From: SOIA01 sp964348015
GTDB lineage: Bacteria > Acidobacteriota > Aminicenantia > Aminicenantales > Aminicenantaceae
DNA length: 15,718 nt
NCBI GenBank assembly: GCA_964348015.1
Contig: CAYGBC010000033.1
Span: 1 to 15,718, forward strand
Reading direction: 5' to 3'
This document shows, piece by piece, positions 1 to 6,753 of this stretch; within the stretch, counting starts at the first letter, position 1, and the number at the start of each line of letters is the position of its first letter. The position numbers were made by a program, and so were the translations under genes. The notes beneath the pieces are model-generated. The model worked only from the letters and a program-made list of their open reading frames with translations. It made no database searches and had not been told where the DNA came from.

Positions 1-496
1 CGAAGCGCTTCACGTAGTAATCGCAGAGCAGTTCTCCTGCTACCTTGGTCACACCGTACATCGTCTTGGGTTTCAGGATCGTGTCTTGGGGAGTGTTATC
101 GAGGGGGGTCTCTGGGCCGAAGACGGCAATAGAGCTGGGGACGAAGATTCTCGTCATCTCGAGTTCCCTGGCCACTTCGAGGATGTTGTAGGTTCCGTTC
201 ATGTTGACATCCCAGCAGAGCTTTGGATTTTTTTCTCCCACCGCGGAGAGAATCGCGGACATATGATAAATGGTATCGATGTTGTATTTTTTGACGACTT
301 CCTCTATCGTTTCTCTTTTGGCAACATTGATGAACTCAAACGGGCCAGAATCCCTCAATTCAGGCTTTGGCTTGGTCCTGTGGCCGGTGGCAAGCACGTT
401 GTCGTTGCCGTATTTCTCGCGGAGGGCCATTGTCAATTCAGAGCCGATCTGTCCGACAGCTCCAGTGACCATGATCCTCTTCATTTCTTTACCCAT
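1..496 (-). CDS. L-threonine 3-dehydrogenase-like SDR (NAD-dependent epimerase/dehydratase family), 3' end outside window
   Basis: The first 165 codons are present and the C-terminal half lies beyond the left edge. The N-terminus has a Rossmann glycine motif, GAVGQIG (residues 12-18). The segment HMSAILSAVGEKNP (78-91), VPSSIAVFGPETP (119-131), TPQDT (135-139) and the catalytic YGVTK (Tyr147, Lys151) match the SDR-type threonine dehydrogenases, which oxidise L-threonine to 2-amino-3-ketobutyrate with NAD. General sugar-nucleotide epimerases are less likely because the SSIAVFGP/TPQDT block is characteristic of the Tdh group. The ATG at 496 is chosen because GGGGAGG lies 6 nt upstream; in-frame ATGs at 484 and 472 lack this. 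Oddity: the end of the second beta strand reads LATGHR, where I expect an acidic residue (ATD/ASD) that binds the NAD ribose. The gene is divergent from the ammonia-lyase gene, so both neighbours concern amino-acid breakdown. Confidence 0.8.
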   Translation of the reverse strand, partial: MGKEMKRIMVTGAVGQIGSELTMALREKYGNDNVLATGHRTKPKPELRDSGPFEFINVAKRETIEEVVKKYNIDTIYHMSAILSAVGEKNPKLCWDVNMNGTYNILEVARELEMTRIFVPSSIAVFGPETPLDNTPQDTILKPKTMYGVTKVAGELLCDYYVKRF

Positions 497-545
497 TGTA
501 GGCCTCCCCATTCGTATTATTTTTAGGTGGATTTTAAGAGTCTTA

Positions 546-574
546 CTTATATCCTGTCAAAAAAAAGATGTCAA
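546..574 (-). promoter_or_regulatory. Sigma-70-type promoter for the threonine-dehydrogenase-like gene, with a second overlapping candidate
   Basis: On the minus strand TTGACA (569-574) is followed by a 17-nt spacer and TATAAG (546-551). A second TTGACA (555-560) lies 14 nt downstream and pairs with TAAAAT (531-536) at an 18-nt spacing. Both would give a leader of a few tens of nucleotides that carries the GGGGAGG ribosome site. Seen directly in sequence; activity is inferred. Confidence 0.65.
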
Positions 575-589
575 CCCGAAATAAAGTAT

Positions 590-602
590 GGGGAACGTCC
601 TC
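590..602 (-). repeat. REP-like short palindrome (copy A, one arm mismatch)
   Basis: Minus strand GAGGACGTTCCCC followed by AT-rich sequence. It is an imperfect copy of the GGGGACGTTCCCC element found at 3970 and 4571, in the same orientation. It lies in the divergent intergenic region between the dehydrogenase and the ammonia-lyase. Confidence 0.5.
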
Positions 603-667
603 AATAAAAGACTTGCCTAAATTCGTGTCTTTTTATAGAGTTTATTATCCGAGTTTTTGAGTCATTG

Positions 668-674
668 AAGGAGG
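668..674 (+). promoter_or_regulatory. Ribosome binding site of the ammonia-lyase gene
   Basis: AAGGAGG lies 7 nt before the ATG at 682 and fixes that start. I see no convincing sigma-70 promoter on the plus strand here. The best weak candidate is TTGCCT (613-618) with TATAGA (634-639) at a poor 15-nt spacing. Confidence 0.75.
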
Positions 675-681
675 ACTCATC

Positions 682-2205
682 ATGTCGATCACACTGGACG
701 GACATAACCTCACGATAGAAAATGTCGTCAGAGTGGCGAGGGAGAATGAGAGCATCGCCCTTGATCCCAAAGCAGTCGAAAGAATTCAGAAGTGCAGAGA
801 CCTTCTCGAGTCTAAGATAAAGAAAAATGAAATCATGTATGGTGTCAACACGGGTATCGGGGAACTTTCCGAAGTGGTTTTGACTCAGGAGCAGGTGGAA
901 AAATACCAGAAATATCTGATTTACAGCCATGCGGCTGGATACGGAAAACCGCTCCCCATCGAGGTCGTCCGGGCTGGCATCCTGAGCCGCATTAACTGCC
1001 ACTGTCATGGCCATTCGGGGCTGAGGCCCGTTGTTGTTGAGACTCTGAAAGAAATGCTGAATAAAGGCGTCACTCCTGTCGTCTGTGAGAAGGGCTCTGT
1101 GGGAGCCTGCGGTGACCTTTCCCCGATGGCCCAGATGGCCCTGGTTCCTATGGGTGAAGGCGAAGCATTCTACAAAGGTCAGCGGCTCCCCGGAAAAAAG
1201 GCGATGGAGAAGGCCGGAATCCCGACCATCGTGTACGAAGCCCGTGACGGCCTGGCAACGATCAACGGCTCCAATATCATCGCCGGAATGGGAGCTTTGG
1301 AGATTTTTGATGCCGCACGCTGGATAAAAAATGCGGAGATCGTGGCCGCCATGACTCTGGAAGTCTTGAACGCCAACATGAAGGCTTATGACGAACGCTT
1401 GCACAAAGTGCGGGGCTATCCGGGAGCAGTCGAAGCCAGCGAAAACATCCGGAAAATAACCGAAGGCAGCAAGCTCCTGGAGCAGAAAGGCAAAAAAGTG
1501 CAGGACTGCTACAGTTTGCGCAGCACTCCTCAAGTGATGGGATCAGCTCGGGACGCTCTCAAGTGGGCCCGGTACATGCTCGAAACAGAGCTCAACGGAG
1601 CGGCTGATAATCCGACCTTTTTCCCCGATGAGGACCTTGTGCTCACGGGAGCCAATTTTCAGGGAACTCCGATGGCGTTCGCCCTTGAACTCTTAGGGAT
1701 GGCTGTCACCACGGTCTGTGTCCTTTCCGAGAGAAGGATGAACAGGCTCATGAATCCTCATCTGAGTATGGGGCTTCCCGCTTTTCTCACCAAAGGAGCC
1801 GGAATGTTCTCCGGCCTGATGCTCTCTCAGTACACAGCCGGAGCGTTAGTCTGTGAAAACAGAATTCTTTCCCATCCTGCGGCCACAGGATCGATACCCG
1901 CTGCAGCAGACCAGGAGGACTTTGTCAGCATGGGAATGACGACTGCTCTCAAAACGAGAGATATCATCGACAATGCTCAGGCTGTCCTGGGGATAGAATT
2001 CATGGCGGGTGCCCAGGCCATTGATTTTAGGAAGCCTATCGAGCCCGGTCCAGGGATCCAGGCCGCCTTCGATGTGATCCGGAAATATGTGGACCGTCTT
2101 GAGGAAGACCGTCCTCTGTTTGACGACATCAACAAGCTCAAAGAAGTGGTCGAATCCGGCGAGATTCTGGACGCAGTCGAAAAAGCTGTAGGACCTTTGA
2201 AATAG
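682..2205 (+). CDS. hutH: Histidine/aromatic amino acid ammonia-lyase (HAL/PAL/TAL family) with Ala-Cys-Gly MIO triad
   Basis: 507 aa, the usual length for histidine ammonia-lyase, which eliminates ammonia from L-histidine to form urocanate using the MIO cofactor. Visible family blocks are YGVNTGIGE (catalytic Tyr53), YSHAAGYG (Ser82-His83), RINCHCHGHSGLRP, GSVGACGDLSP (138-148), the QDCYSLRSTPQVMGS segment and DQEDFVSMG (Glu412). Tyr53, His83 and the triad at 142-144 fall at the same numbers as in Pseudomonas HAL, as I recall them. The Ser-His pair at 82-83 is HAL-like rather than PAL- or TAL-like, so histidine is the best guess. However, the triad is Ala-Cys-Gly instead of Ala-Ser-Gly, and QEDF replaces the HAL-typical QEDH, so the substrate is not certain. 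No hutU, hutI or hutG is adjacent. The start is set by AAGGAGG 7 nt upstream. No strong terminator follows on the plus strand. Confidence 0.9.
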   Translation: MSITLDGHNLTIENVVRVARENESIALDPKAVERIQKCRDLLESKIKKNEIMYGVNTGIGELSEVVLTQEQVEKYQKYLIYSHAAGYGKPLPIEVVRAGILSRINCHCHGHSGLRPVVVETLKEMLNKGVTPVVCEKGSVGACGDLSPMAQMALVPMGEGEAFYKGQRLPGKKAMEKAGIPTIVYEARDGLATINGSNIIAGMGALEIFDAARWIKNAEIVAAMTLEVLNANMKAYDERLHKVRGYPGAVEASENIRKITEGSKLLEQKGKKVQDCYSLRSTPQVMGSARDALKWARYMLETELNGAADNPTFFPDEDLVLTGANFQGTPMAFALELLGMAVTTVCVLSERRMNRLMNPHLSMGLPAFLTKGAGMFSGLMLSQYTAGALVCENRILSHPAATGSIPAAADQEDFVSMGMTTALKTRDIIDNAQAVLGIEFMAGAQAIDFRKPIEPGPGIQAAFDVIRKYVDRLEEDRPLFDDINKLKEVVESGEILDAVEKAVGPLK

Positions 2206-2322
2206 ACCCATTCTTTTTTTTCTTGCAAGATCAAAGATAAAGGGGTTTTTCTTGACTTTCGGAGACCTAACCTGAACGTGATTCTGGGGAGGCCGAGATA
2301 ACGAGTAACCATCAAGGGCTGT

Positions 2323-2354
2323 AAAAAAAAAGGCCGAGGATTCTTCCTCGGCCT
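2323..2354 (-). terminator. Rho-independent terminator of the AMIN/beta-barrel gene
   Basis: A perfect 10-bp stem (AGGCCGAGGA at 2331-2340 with TCCTCGGCCT at 2345-2354) has a 4-nt loop. On the minus strand it is followed by an uninterrupted run of T (A run on plus, 2323-2331). It lies 20-50 nt beyond the stop of the minus-strand gene. The hairpin also faces the end of the convergent ammonia-lyase gene but lacks a T run in that direction. Confidence 0.93.
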
Positions 2355-2373
2355 AGGGGTATTATTTCTAACG

Positions 2374-3813
2374 TTAAAAGAAGAGTCTGAATCCGAGCAT
2401 CACTTTGTAATTGTCTTCGGGTTTTAGGTCCACAACGGGTGAGGCGCCTTCGATGAAGAGCGAGCCGATTATCCTTCCATTGTTAAACAGGTCAAAACCG
2501 AAGTTGACGATTACCTCGCCGTAGTACTCTGGTTGTGTTGTTTGATACCGTGACGTGGCGCCTGCACCAAATCCGATGAAAACAGGTCCTGCGTGCATGT
2601 TGAAAATCAGGTCCGCGGAATAAAAGTACTGCTCCCAGGAGGCGGAATCGTTCGTCGTGTAGCCTCCTCTGGCGGCAAAGATAAAGTCCAATCCCTTCGA
2701 GAGCTTAAAAGCCAGTCCAAGGCGGCCCGTTCCGTATCCGGTGTACATTCCCGGTCCGCGGGCAGCCAATGCGCCGATATCGAACAGCAGGTATATCTTT
2801 TTCTGTTTGATCTTGACTTCTACACTGGAAGGCTCGGAAATGGCTCCGAGGTCATCCGTGGCCACAGCCGTGACAGAGAAAACACCTGTCCTTTCAAACG
2901 CTTTTTCCCAGGTAAAGGGCTTTTCTATATTCGAGAATCTGTCGATTATATTTCCTTCTTCGTCGATAATCTCGAAATCGACTTGAATCACCTCTCCGTC
3001 AGGGTCGACAGATCCGGAGGCATCCAGAGTAATGGCTTTTCCGACTGTTCCCGTACACTTGCGGCATTCCAGCTTGGAGGAAGGAGGAAAGTTTATGGAG
3101 ATGGCGGCTTCACAGGGATTTTCAGAGGCCTTCCCTGCGGCGCTGAACGCTTTTCCTTTGAAGGCATATTCGCCGGGCCTGTCAAAATTGACTTCCCACT
3201 GCGGAGATTCAGGAGTGAGCTCCTTTGAGGCCACTTTGGCCCCATCCGGGTCAAAAATCTCCACGACCATAGATTTGGCATTTTGAGAGCCGCTCATGTC
3301 TATAAAGATGGGATCGTTCGGGTTCGCCCGGGTTGGCTGAACCTTCAAATCGCAGATGGTGCCCTCTTCTACTTTTTCGACTGTGACTTCTACTTTTTCT
3401 TCGACCATCGGGGGCTCTTCCTCGGTCCAGAAAACGATCCTCAGTCCTCCGGGAAATTTTTCAGTGATATAGGGAGGGAATTCATCCGTGAGATCGAAAA
3501 AGACTCTGGCGACATTCGGGCTCAAGGTGGTGATTCTGATCGAGTTGATTCCCAGGACACCCACATCAATATTGCGGGAGGCGCTGACGTTTCTGACGCC
3601 AAAGAAATCGATACCGATGCGATTCGGATTGTAGAGTCTGAATTGGCGATGGTAGGTATACAGGCTGAGAAACACTTTCACTTCAAGAGTGTCGCCGAGC
3701 GGAGTCACAACAATTCTTTCCAGGGTGCTGCCTCGCTGAGAAAAGGCAATCCCTGAGAAGGAAAAAATGAGCAAAAGCAGAAATGAGGAAATTAGGATTT
3801 TTTTCGTAGTCAT
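2374..3813 (-). CDS. Secreted AMIN-domain protein with Ig/PKD-like domains and C-terminal outer-membrane beta-barrel
   Basis: 479 aa. The start is ATG 3813 (MTTKKILIS), with GGAGGAGG just upstream. An in-frame ATG 26 codons earlier lacks a ribosome site and would bury the signal peptide. Residues 1-25 form a signal peptide (basic start, long Leu/Ile/Phe stretch, cleavage near Ser25-Gln26). Residues 31-129 resemble an AMIN domain, a fold that binds peptidoglycan or periplasmic partners in amidases and secretins. After an acidic linker (130-152) come an Ig-like domain (about 153-245) and a PKD-like domain with LDASGSVDPDGEV. The last 141 residues (339-479) alternate hydrophobic and polar residues, are rich in Gly and aromatics, and end in Phe-Phe, as in outer-membrane barrels of about eight strands handled by BAM. 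I infer an envelope protein linking the outer membrane to the cell wall. The precise function is unknown; I do not recognise a named family for the whole protein. Confidence 0.75.
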   Translation of the reverse strand: MTTKKILISSFLLLLIFSFSGIAFSQRGSTLERIVVTPLGDTLEVKVFLSLYTYHRQFRLYNPNRIGIDFFGVRNVSASRNIDVGVLGINSIRITTLSPNVARVFFDLTDEFPPYITEKFPGGLRIVFWTEEEPPMVEEKVEVTVEKVEEGTICDLKVQPTRANPNDPIFIDMSGSQNAKSMVVEIFDPDGAKVASKELTPESPQWEVNFDRPGEYAFKGKAFSAAGKASENPCEAAISINFPPSSKLECRKCTGTVGKAITLDASGSVDPDGEVIQVDFEIIDEEGNIIDRFSNIEKPFTWEKAFERTGVFSVTAVATDDLGAISEPSSVEVKIKQKKIYLLFDIGALAARGPGMYTGYGTGRLGLAFKLSKGLDFIFAARGGYTTNDSASWEQYFYSADLIFNMHAGPVFIGFGAGATSRYQTTQPEYYGEVIVNFGFDLFNNGRIIGSLFIEGASPVVDLKPEDNYKVMLGFRLFF

Positions 3814-3862
3814 CCGCCTCCTCCATTCATGCAAGATGTTGATTTTTTTACCTTTTTGATAA

Positions 3863-3891
3863 CCTATAACATAAAAAAATTTGAATTTCAA
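3863..3891 (-). promoter_or_regulatory. Promoter of the AMIN/beta-barrel gene (extended -10)
   Basis: Minus strand TTGAAA (3886-3891), a 17-nt spacer and TATAGG (3863-3868). The TGT just before TATAGG gives an extended -10. The predicted leader of about 40 nt contains the GGAGGAGG ribosome site. Confidence 0.55.
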
Positions 3892-3969
3892 GAAAAAATA
3901 AGCCCTTTTCCCCTTAAAAAAAGAGCCTGTGCGGGTGTTGAAAAGAGCGAAAAATGGGGGCGGGAAATT

Positions 3970-3981
3970 GGGAACGTCCCC
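3970..3981 (-). repeat. REP-like short palindrome (copy B)
   Basis: Minus strand CCTAAGGGGACGTTCCC, starting 9 nt after the stop codon of the CHC2 gene. Arms GGGA/TCCC, extended by one G on one side, flank CGT. It shares its flanks (TCCTWA before, CAATT/CATTT after) with the copy at 4571, so the repeat unit is longer than the palindrome. Confidence 0.6.
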
Positions 3982-3990
3982 TTAGGACAA

Positions 3991-4494
3991 TTATTGAATC
4001 GGGAATTTTGCCATCAAATGGTCAACAGCCTGTTTCAATGTCGTATGTTTGTGCTCGACGTCCCTGTCGTAATTGATGACAAAACTGAAAATGTCTCCCC
4101 TGAGCCCTTCACAAAAACAGAAGTACTCTTTATTTTTCGCATCGATCAAAAAAGAATCTTCTTGATCGTGAAATGGACATTTTGTCAGATACTGGTTCCG
4201 CGTTCCGACTTTTTCCCCGGAGATCCCGTACTCTTTCATCAACTCCAGCATGTCCACGGATTTCATGAGGGATTTCATTTTTTCGTTGAGCTCTGTATCC
4301 GCTTCATTGATGGATTTCAGATTCCTGAGGACTGACGGGAAGCCTTCACTGCCGCATTCCTCACAGATTGGGATCCTTTGTTCAGTGTGAACGATCTTCT
4401 TCTCTCCCTCTTCGGTGGCTTCCTTGTTGAGAGAGAGGACGAAATAAGTATTCTTCTCGTCGATATCTTTGCCGCAAATTTTGCATTGGCTCAT
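3991..4494 (-). CDS. Stand-alone zinc protein: N-terminal Cys4 ribbon plus DnaG-type CHC2 zinc finger, no primase core
   Basis: 167 aa from ATG 4494, chosen because AGGAG lies 5 nt upstream; a GTG at 4509 would overlap that site. The N-terminus has Cys4-x2-Cys7 and Cys44-x2-Cys47, a zinc-ribbon pattern. Residues 80-165 align well by eye with the N-terminal zinc domain of bacterial primase: SVDMLELMKEY (DnaG DIVDVI...), CPFHDQEDSF (Cys106, His109), YFCFCEGLRGDIFSFV (Cys126, Cys128) and a final TTLKQAVDHL helix (DnaG SFPEAVEKL). The second cysteine pair is C-x-C rather than the usual C-x2-C. The TOPRIM catalytic domain is absent, so this is not a working primase. It probably binds single-stranded DNA or RNA through the zinc fold; this is inference. 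It follows recO with an 88-nt gap that contains a repeat, and may be co-transcribed with it. Confidence 0.7.
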   Translation of the reverse strand: MSQCKICGKDIDEKNTYFVLSLNKEATEEGEKKIVHTEQRIPICEECGSEGFPSVLRNLKSINEADTELNEKMKSLMKSVDMLELMKEYGISGEKVGTRNQYLTKCPFHDQEDSFLIDAKNKEYFCFCEGLRGDIFSFVINYDRDVEHKHTTLKQAVDHLMAKFPIQ

Positions 4495-4570
4495 GTCTGC
4501 TCCTTTCACCTATCGGGGTTTATGAAGAATACTAGTTTATTCTTTTCTGCCAAAAAATCAATAGAAAAAT

Positions 4571-4583
4571 GGGGAACGTCCCC
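4571..4583 (-). repeat. REP-like short palindrome (copy C) overlapping the recO stop codon
   Basis: Minus strand GGGGACGTTCCCC, a perfect 5-bp palindrome around CGT. Its first G is the last base of the recO TAG stop codon, so the element is inserted exactly at the gene's 3' end. The upstream flank CCTTA and downstream flank CATTTTT resemble copy B. Confidence 0.65.
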
Positions 4584-5314
4584 TAAGGAAGTAAGCGGAG
4601 GGTCTTGGGCTCTCTTTCGAGATGAAAAATGATCATGTGCTGGAGTGATTTTTTAATCGTGTCCAGCTGCCCCGCAGAAAACGGAGGAGGTCCTTTTTCA
4701 GGAGGCGGATTTTTTCTGATCCAGTTCAGGAAGGAACCCAGGTCAGGCTCGACTTTTTCTTTTTTTTGAGGGGCGCAGCGGTTGCAAAAAACACCGTCTT
4801 TCTTATACGAGAGCCACCCGGCATCAGCAAGAGCCTTGCGGCACTTTTTGCATCGGCTCATGTCAGGAAGCACACCGTTGAGCTTGAGCATCCACGCTTC
4901 AAAATAACGGGACAAAAAATGAAGGTCCCCCCCCTCTCTCAGCGAGCGGAGAACAGAGAGCAGAAGCCTGTACAATTTATCGTCTTGCGCGTGAGAGGGA
5001 GAAAATTCTTCCACGAGTTCAGCGAAATAGCTCAGGGTGAAAGAGATGTCGGGATCATTCTGGAGCTCAAAAAAGGATTCCATCAAGTCACAGTTGTTGA
5101 TTGTGACCAGCTCTTTTCTTTCCTTTTCATAGTACTGGAACTTGACCAGAGAGAGAGGTTCGAGGCTGCTGCCGAAGCGGTTTCCAAATTTTCGGGCGCC
5201 CTTGGCCACCCCTTTGAGGAGACCCCTTTCTTGGGAGAAAAAGACGACGATCTTGTCCTGCTCTCCTAGATTGAAGGTTCGAAGCACGATGGCTTCGGTC
5301 TGTTCGAGTGGCAT
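4583..5314 (-). CDS. recO: DNA repair protein RecO
   Basis: 243 aa, the normal RecO length. RecO anneals complementary strands and, with RecR, loads RecA onto SSB-coated DNA during gap repair. The N-terminal OB fold begins EAIVLRTFNLGEQDKIVVFFSQERGLLKGVAKGARK (7-42), the classic RecO opening. The C-terminal part has the zinc site Cys155-x2-Cys158 ... Cys177-x2-Cys180 found in many RecO proteins. The start ATG lies 10 nt after the mgtE stop with no clear Shine-Dalgarno site, so translation is probably coupled to mgtE. The 3' end (LRLLP, then TAG) abuts a palindromic repeat that may have replaced the original terminus. The C-terminal segment is rich in Lys and Pro and probably disordered in part. 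Confidence 0.93.
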   Translation of the reverse strand: MPLEQTEAIVLRTFNLGEQDKIVVFFSQERGLLKGVAKGARKFGNRFGSSLEPLSLVKFQYYEKERKELVTINNCDLMESFFELQNDPDISFTLSYFAELVEEFSPSHAQDDKLYRLLLSVLRSLREGGDLHFLSRYFEAWMLKLNGVLPDMSRCKKCRKALADAGWLSYKKDGVFCNRCAPQKKEKVEPDLGSFLNWIRKNPPPEKGPPPFSAGQLDTIKKSLQHMIIFHLEREPKTLRLLP

Positions 5315-5324
5315 TGACTCACAG

Positions 5325-6683
5325 TCAGAGTTTACTCAGGAAGAGGGTCCCGAGACCGAGAAAAGTGAGGGCCCCTATCGAATCGGTGCACATGGTGAGC
5401 AGGTTGACGGACCCCAGTGCCGGGTCCAATCGGAGCAGTTTGAGGACCAGCGGGATAAGAGTGCCGACCAAAGCGGCGATGAACAGGTTGATGATGATGG
5501 CCAGGCCCAAAATGAGGCCGAGATAGGGATTTTTGAGGAGCAAATAGGAAAAGCCGCCGAGAATGGCACCGATGATGATGCCGTTGCCGATTCCGACCAG
5601 AATTTCTTTGAACAGGGCTTTCCGGGCTCCGACCCACTCAGCTTGTCCGATAGCGATTTCCCTTATGATGATCGCTATGGTCTGGTTTCCGGCGACTCCT
5701 CCAAGAGCCATTACGAGCGGCAGGAAGACAACAAGCTTGACGAATTGCTCAATCGTGCCCTCAAAATAGTTGACGACAACTGGCGCCAGAGAGGCGGTGA
5801 TAAGGCTGAACATCAGGAAAGGGATTCTTTTTTTTATGGATTTAAAAGGACTGTCCTGGATTCTGTCCGTCGTATCCAGAGAGGCCATTTTGTACATGTC
5901 TTCGGTCGCCTCGTCTTCGATAACGTCGATGACATCATCGACCGTGACCACACCGACCAGCGTGTTTTCAGAATCAACGACAGGGATGGCGACGAGGTTG
6001 TAGTCTGCGACATGGCGGGCGACCTCTTCCTGGTCTGTTTCGGGGTGAACGCTGATGACGTCTCTGGCCATGATGTCTTTGAGCCGGGTGTTCGGGCGTG
6101 CGAAGAGAACCTGCCGCAGTGAGACGACGCCGACCAGCCGACTCTTATCATCTATGACGTAGAGATAAAATGCAGACTCCACGTCTCCCTCGAGCTGCAT
6201 GGCCGTTATGGCATCCGAGACATTGGTGTTCTCATCCAGCGCATAGAAGTTGGGGGACATGATCCGTCCAGCGGTCTCCTCCTCGTAGTGGAGAAGCTCT
6301 TTGACCTCCTCTGATGGTTTGTCCTCCATAGCCGCCAGTATGGATTCTTTCAGGTCTTCAGGAAGAAGGTCGAGGATTGGGGCCGCATCGTCCGAAGGGA
6401 TGATCTGGAAAAGCTCTGTAATCTGGTTGAGCTGAAGTTCTTGAAGGATGGGAGCGGCATCTTCGGGCTCTAACTCGCTCAGCACCTCCCCGGTCTTCTC
6501 CTTGTCTTTTTCGAAAATAACGTTGAAGAGGACCAGTCTTTCTCTGAAGGTAAAGTGGCTCATCAGGGAGGAAACGTCGGCGGCGTGGAAGTTCTTCACC
6601 AGATTCCACAGTCGAGTCAGAGCACCCATGTTGATGAATTTTCGTGTGGAACTGATGACTATCCTGAGAGACTGGCCTCGCAT
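5325..6683 (-). CDS. mgtE: Magnesium transporter MgtE
   Basis: 452 aa inner-membrane Mg2+ channel. Order: MgtE N domain (about 25-130, helical EPEDAAPILQEL repeats), CBS1 (about 140-200, RIMSPNFYALDENTNVSDAI), CBS2 (about 203-260, DIMARDVISVHPETDQEEVA), a plug helix, then five membrane helices (about 285-452). The cytosolic N and CBS domains normally sense Mg2+ and close the pore. GGVAGNQT (328-335) corresponds to the family GGNAGNQ motif with Val for Asn. The pore Asp is retained in CTDSIG (Asp434). ATG 6683 has GAGG 6 nt upstream. It is the first gene of a probable mgtE-recO-CHC2 unit. A weak extended -10 (TGCTATGGT, about 6710) is possible but not convincing. Confidence 0.94.
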   Translation of the reverse strand: MRGQSLRIVISSTRKFINMGALTRLWNLVKNFHAADVSSLMSHFTFRERLVLFNVIFEKDKEKTGEVLSELEPEDAAPILQELQLNQITELFQIIPSDDAAPILDLLPEDLKESILAAMEDKPSEEVKELLHYEEETAGRIMSPNFYALDENTNVSDAITAMQLEGDVESAFYLYVIDDKSRLVGVVSLRQVLFARPNTRLKDIMARDVISVHPETDQEEVARHVADYNLVAIPVVDSENTLVGVVTVDDVIDVIEDEATEDMYKMASLDTTDRIQDSPFKSIKKRIPFLMFSLITASLAPVVVNYFEGTIEQFVKLVVFLPLVMALGGVAGNQTIAIIIREIAIGQAEWVGARKALFKEILVGIGNGIIIGAILGGFSYLLLKNPYLGLILGLAIIINLFIAALVGTLIPLVLKLLRLDPALGSVNLLTMCTDSIGALTFLGLGTLFLSKL

Positions 6684-6753
6684 TTTTTTCCTCTCACTTT
6701 TTCGTCACAAACCATAGCACAAAACTCGAGACGAGTAAATGCAAAGCGAACAG

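Noticed and set aside
601..1533. 310-aa minus-strand reading frame
   Set aside because: It lies antisense to the well-supported ammonia-lyase and shows no family features.
2206..2322. Terminator for the ammonia-lyase gene on the plus strand
   Set aside because: There are T runs but no convincing hairpin directly before them; the only strong hairpin (2331-2354) has its T run on the other side.
3908..3925. T-rich stretch downstream of the CHC2 gene as a terminator
   Set aside because: A run of T is present on the minus strand but no stable stem precedes it.
5142..6122. 326-aa plus-strand reading frame
   Set aside because: It is antisense to recO and mgtE, strongly acidic and low in complexity, typical of a shadow frame.
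6721..6736. Possible terminator after the AGCS gene (ACTCG-TCT-CGAGT then TTTT on the minus strand)
   Set aside because: The stem is only 5 bp and the T run is short, and it lies upstream of the mgtE-recO side of the gap rather than clearly ending either gene, so support is too weak.
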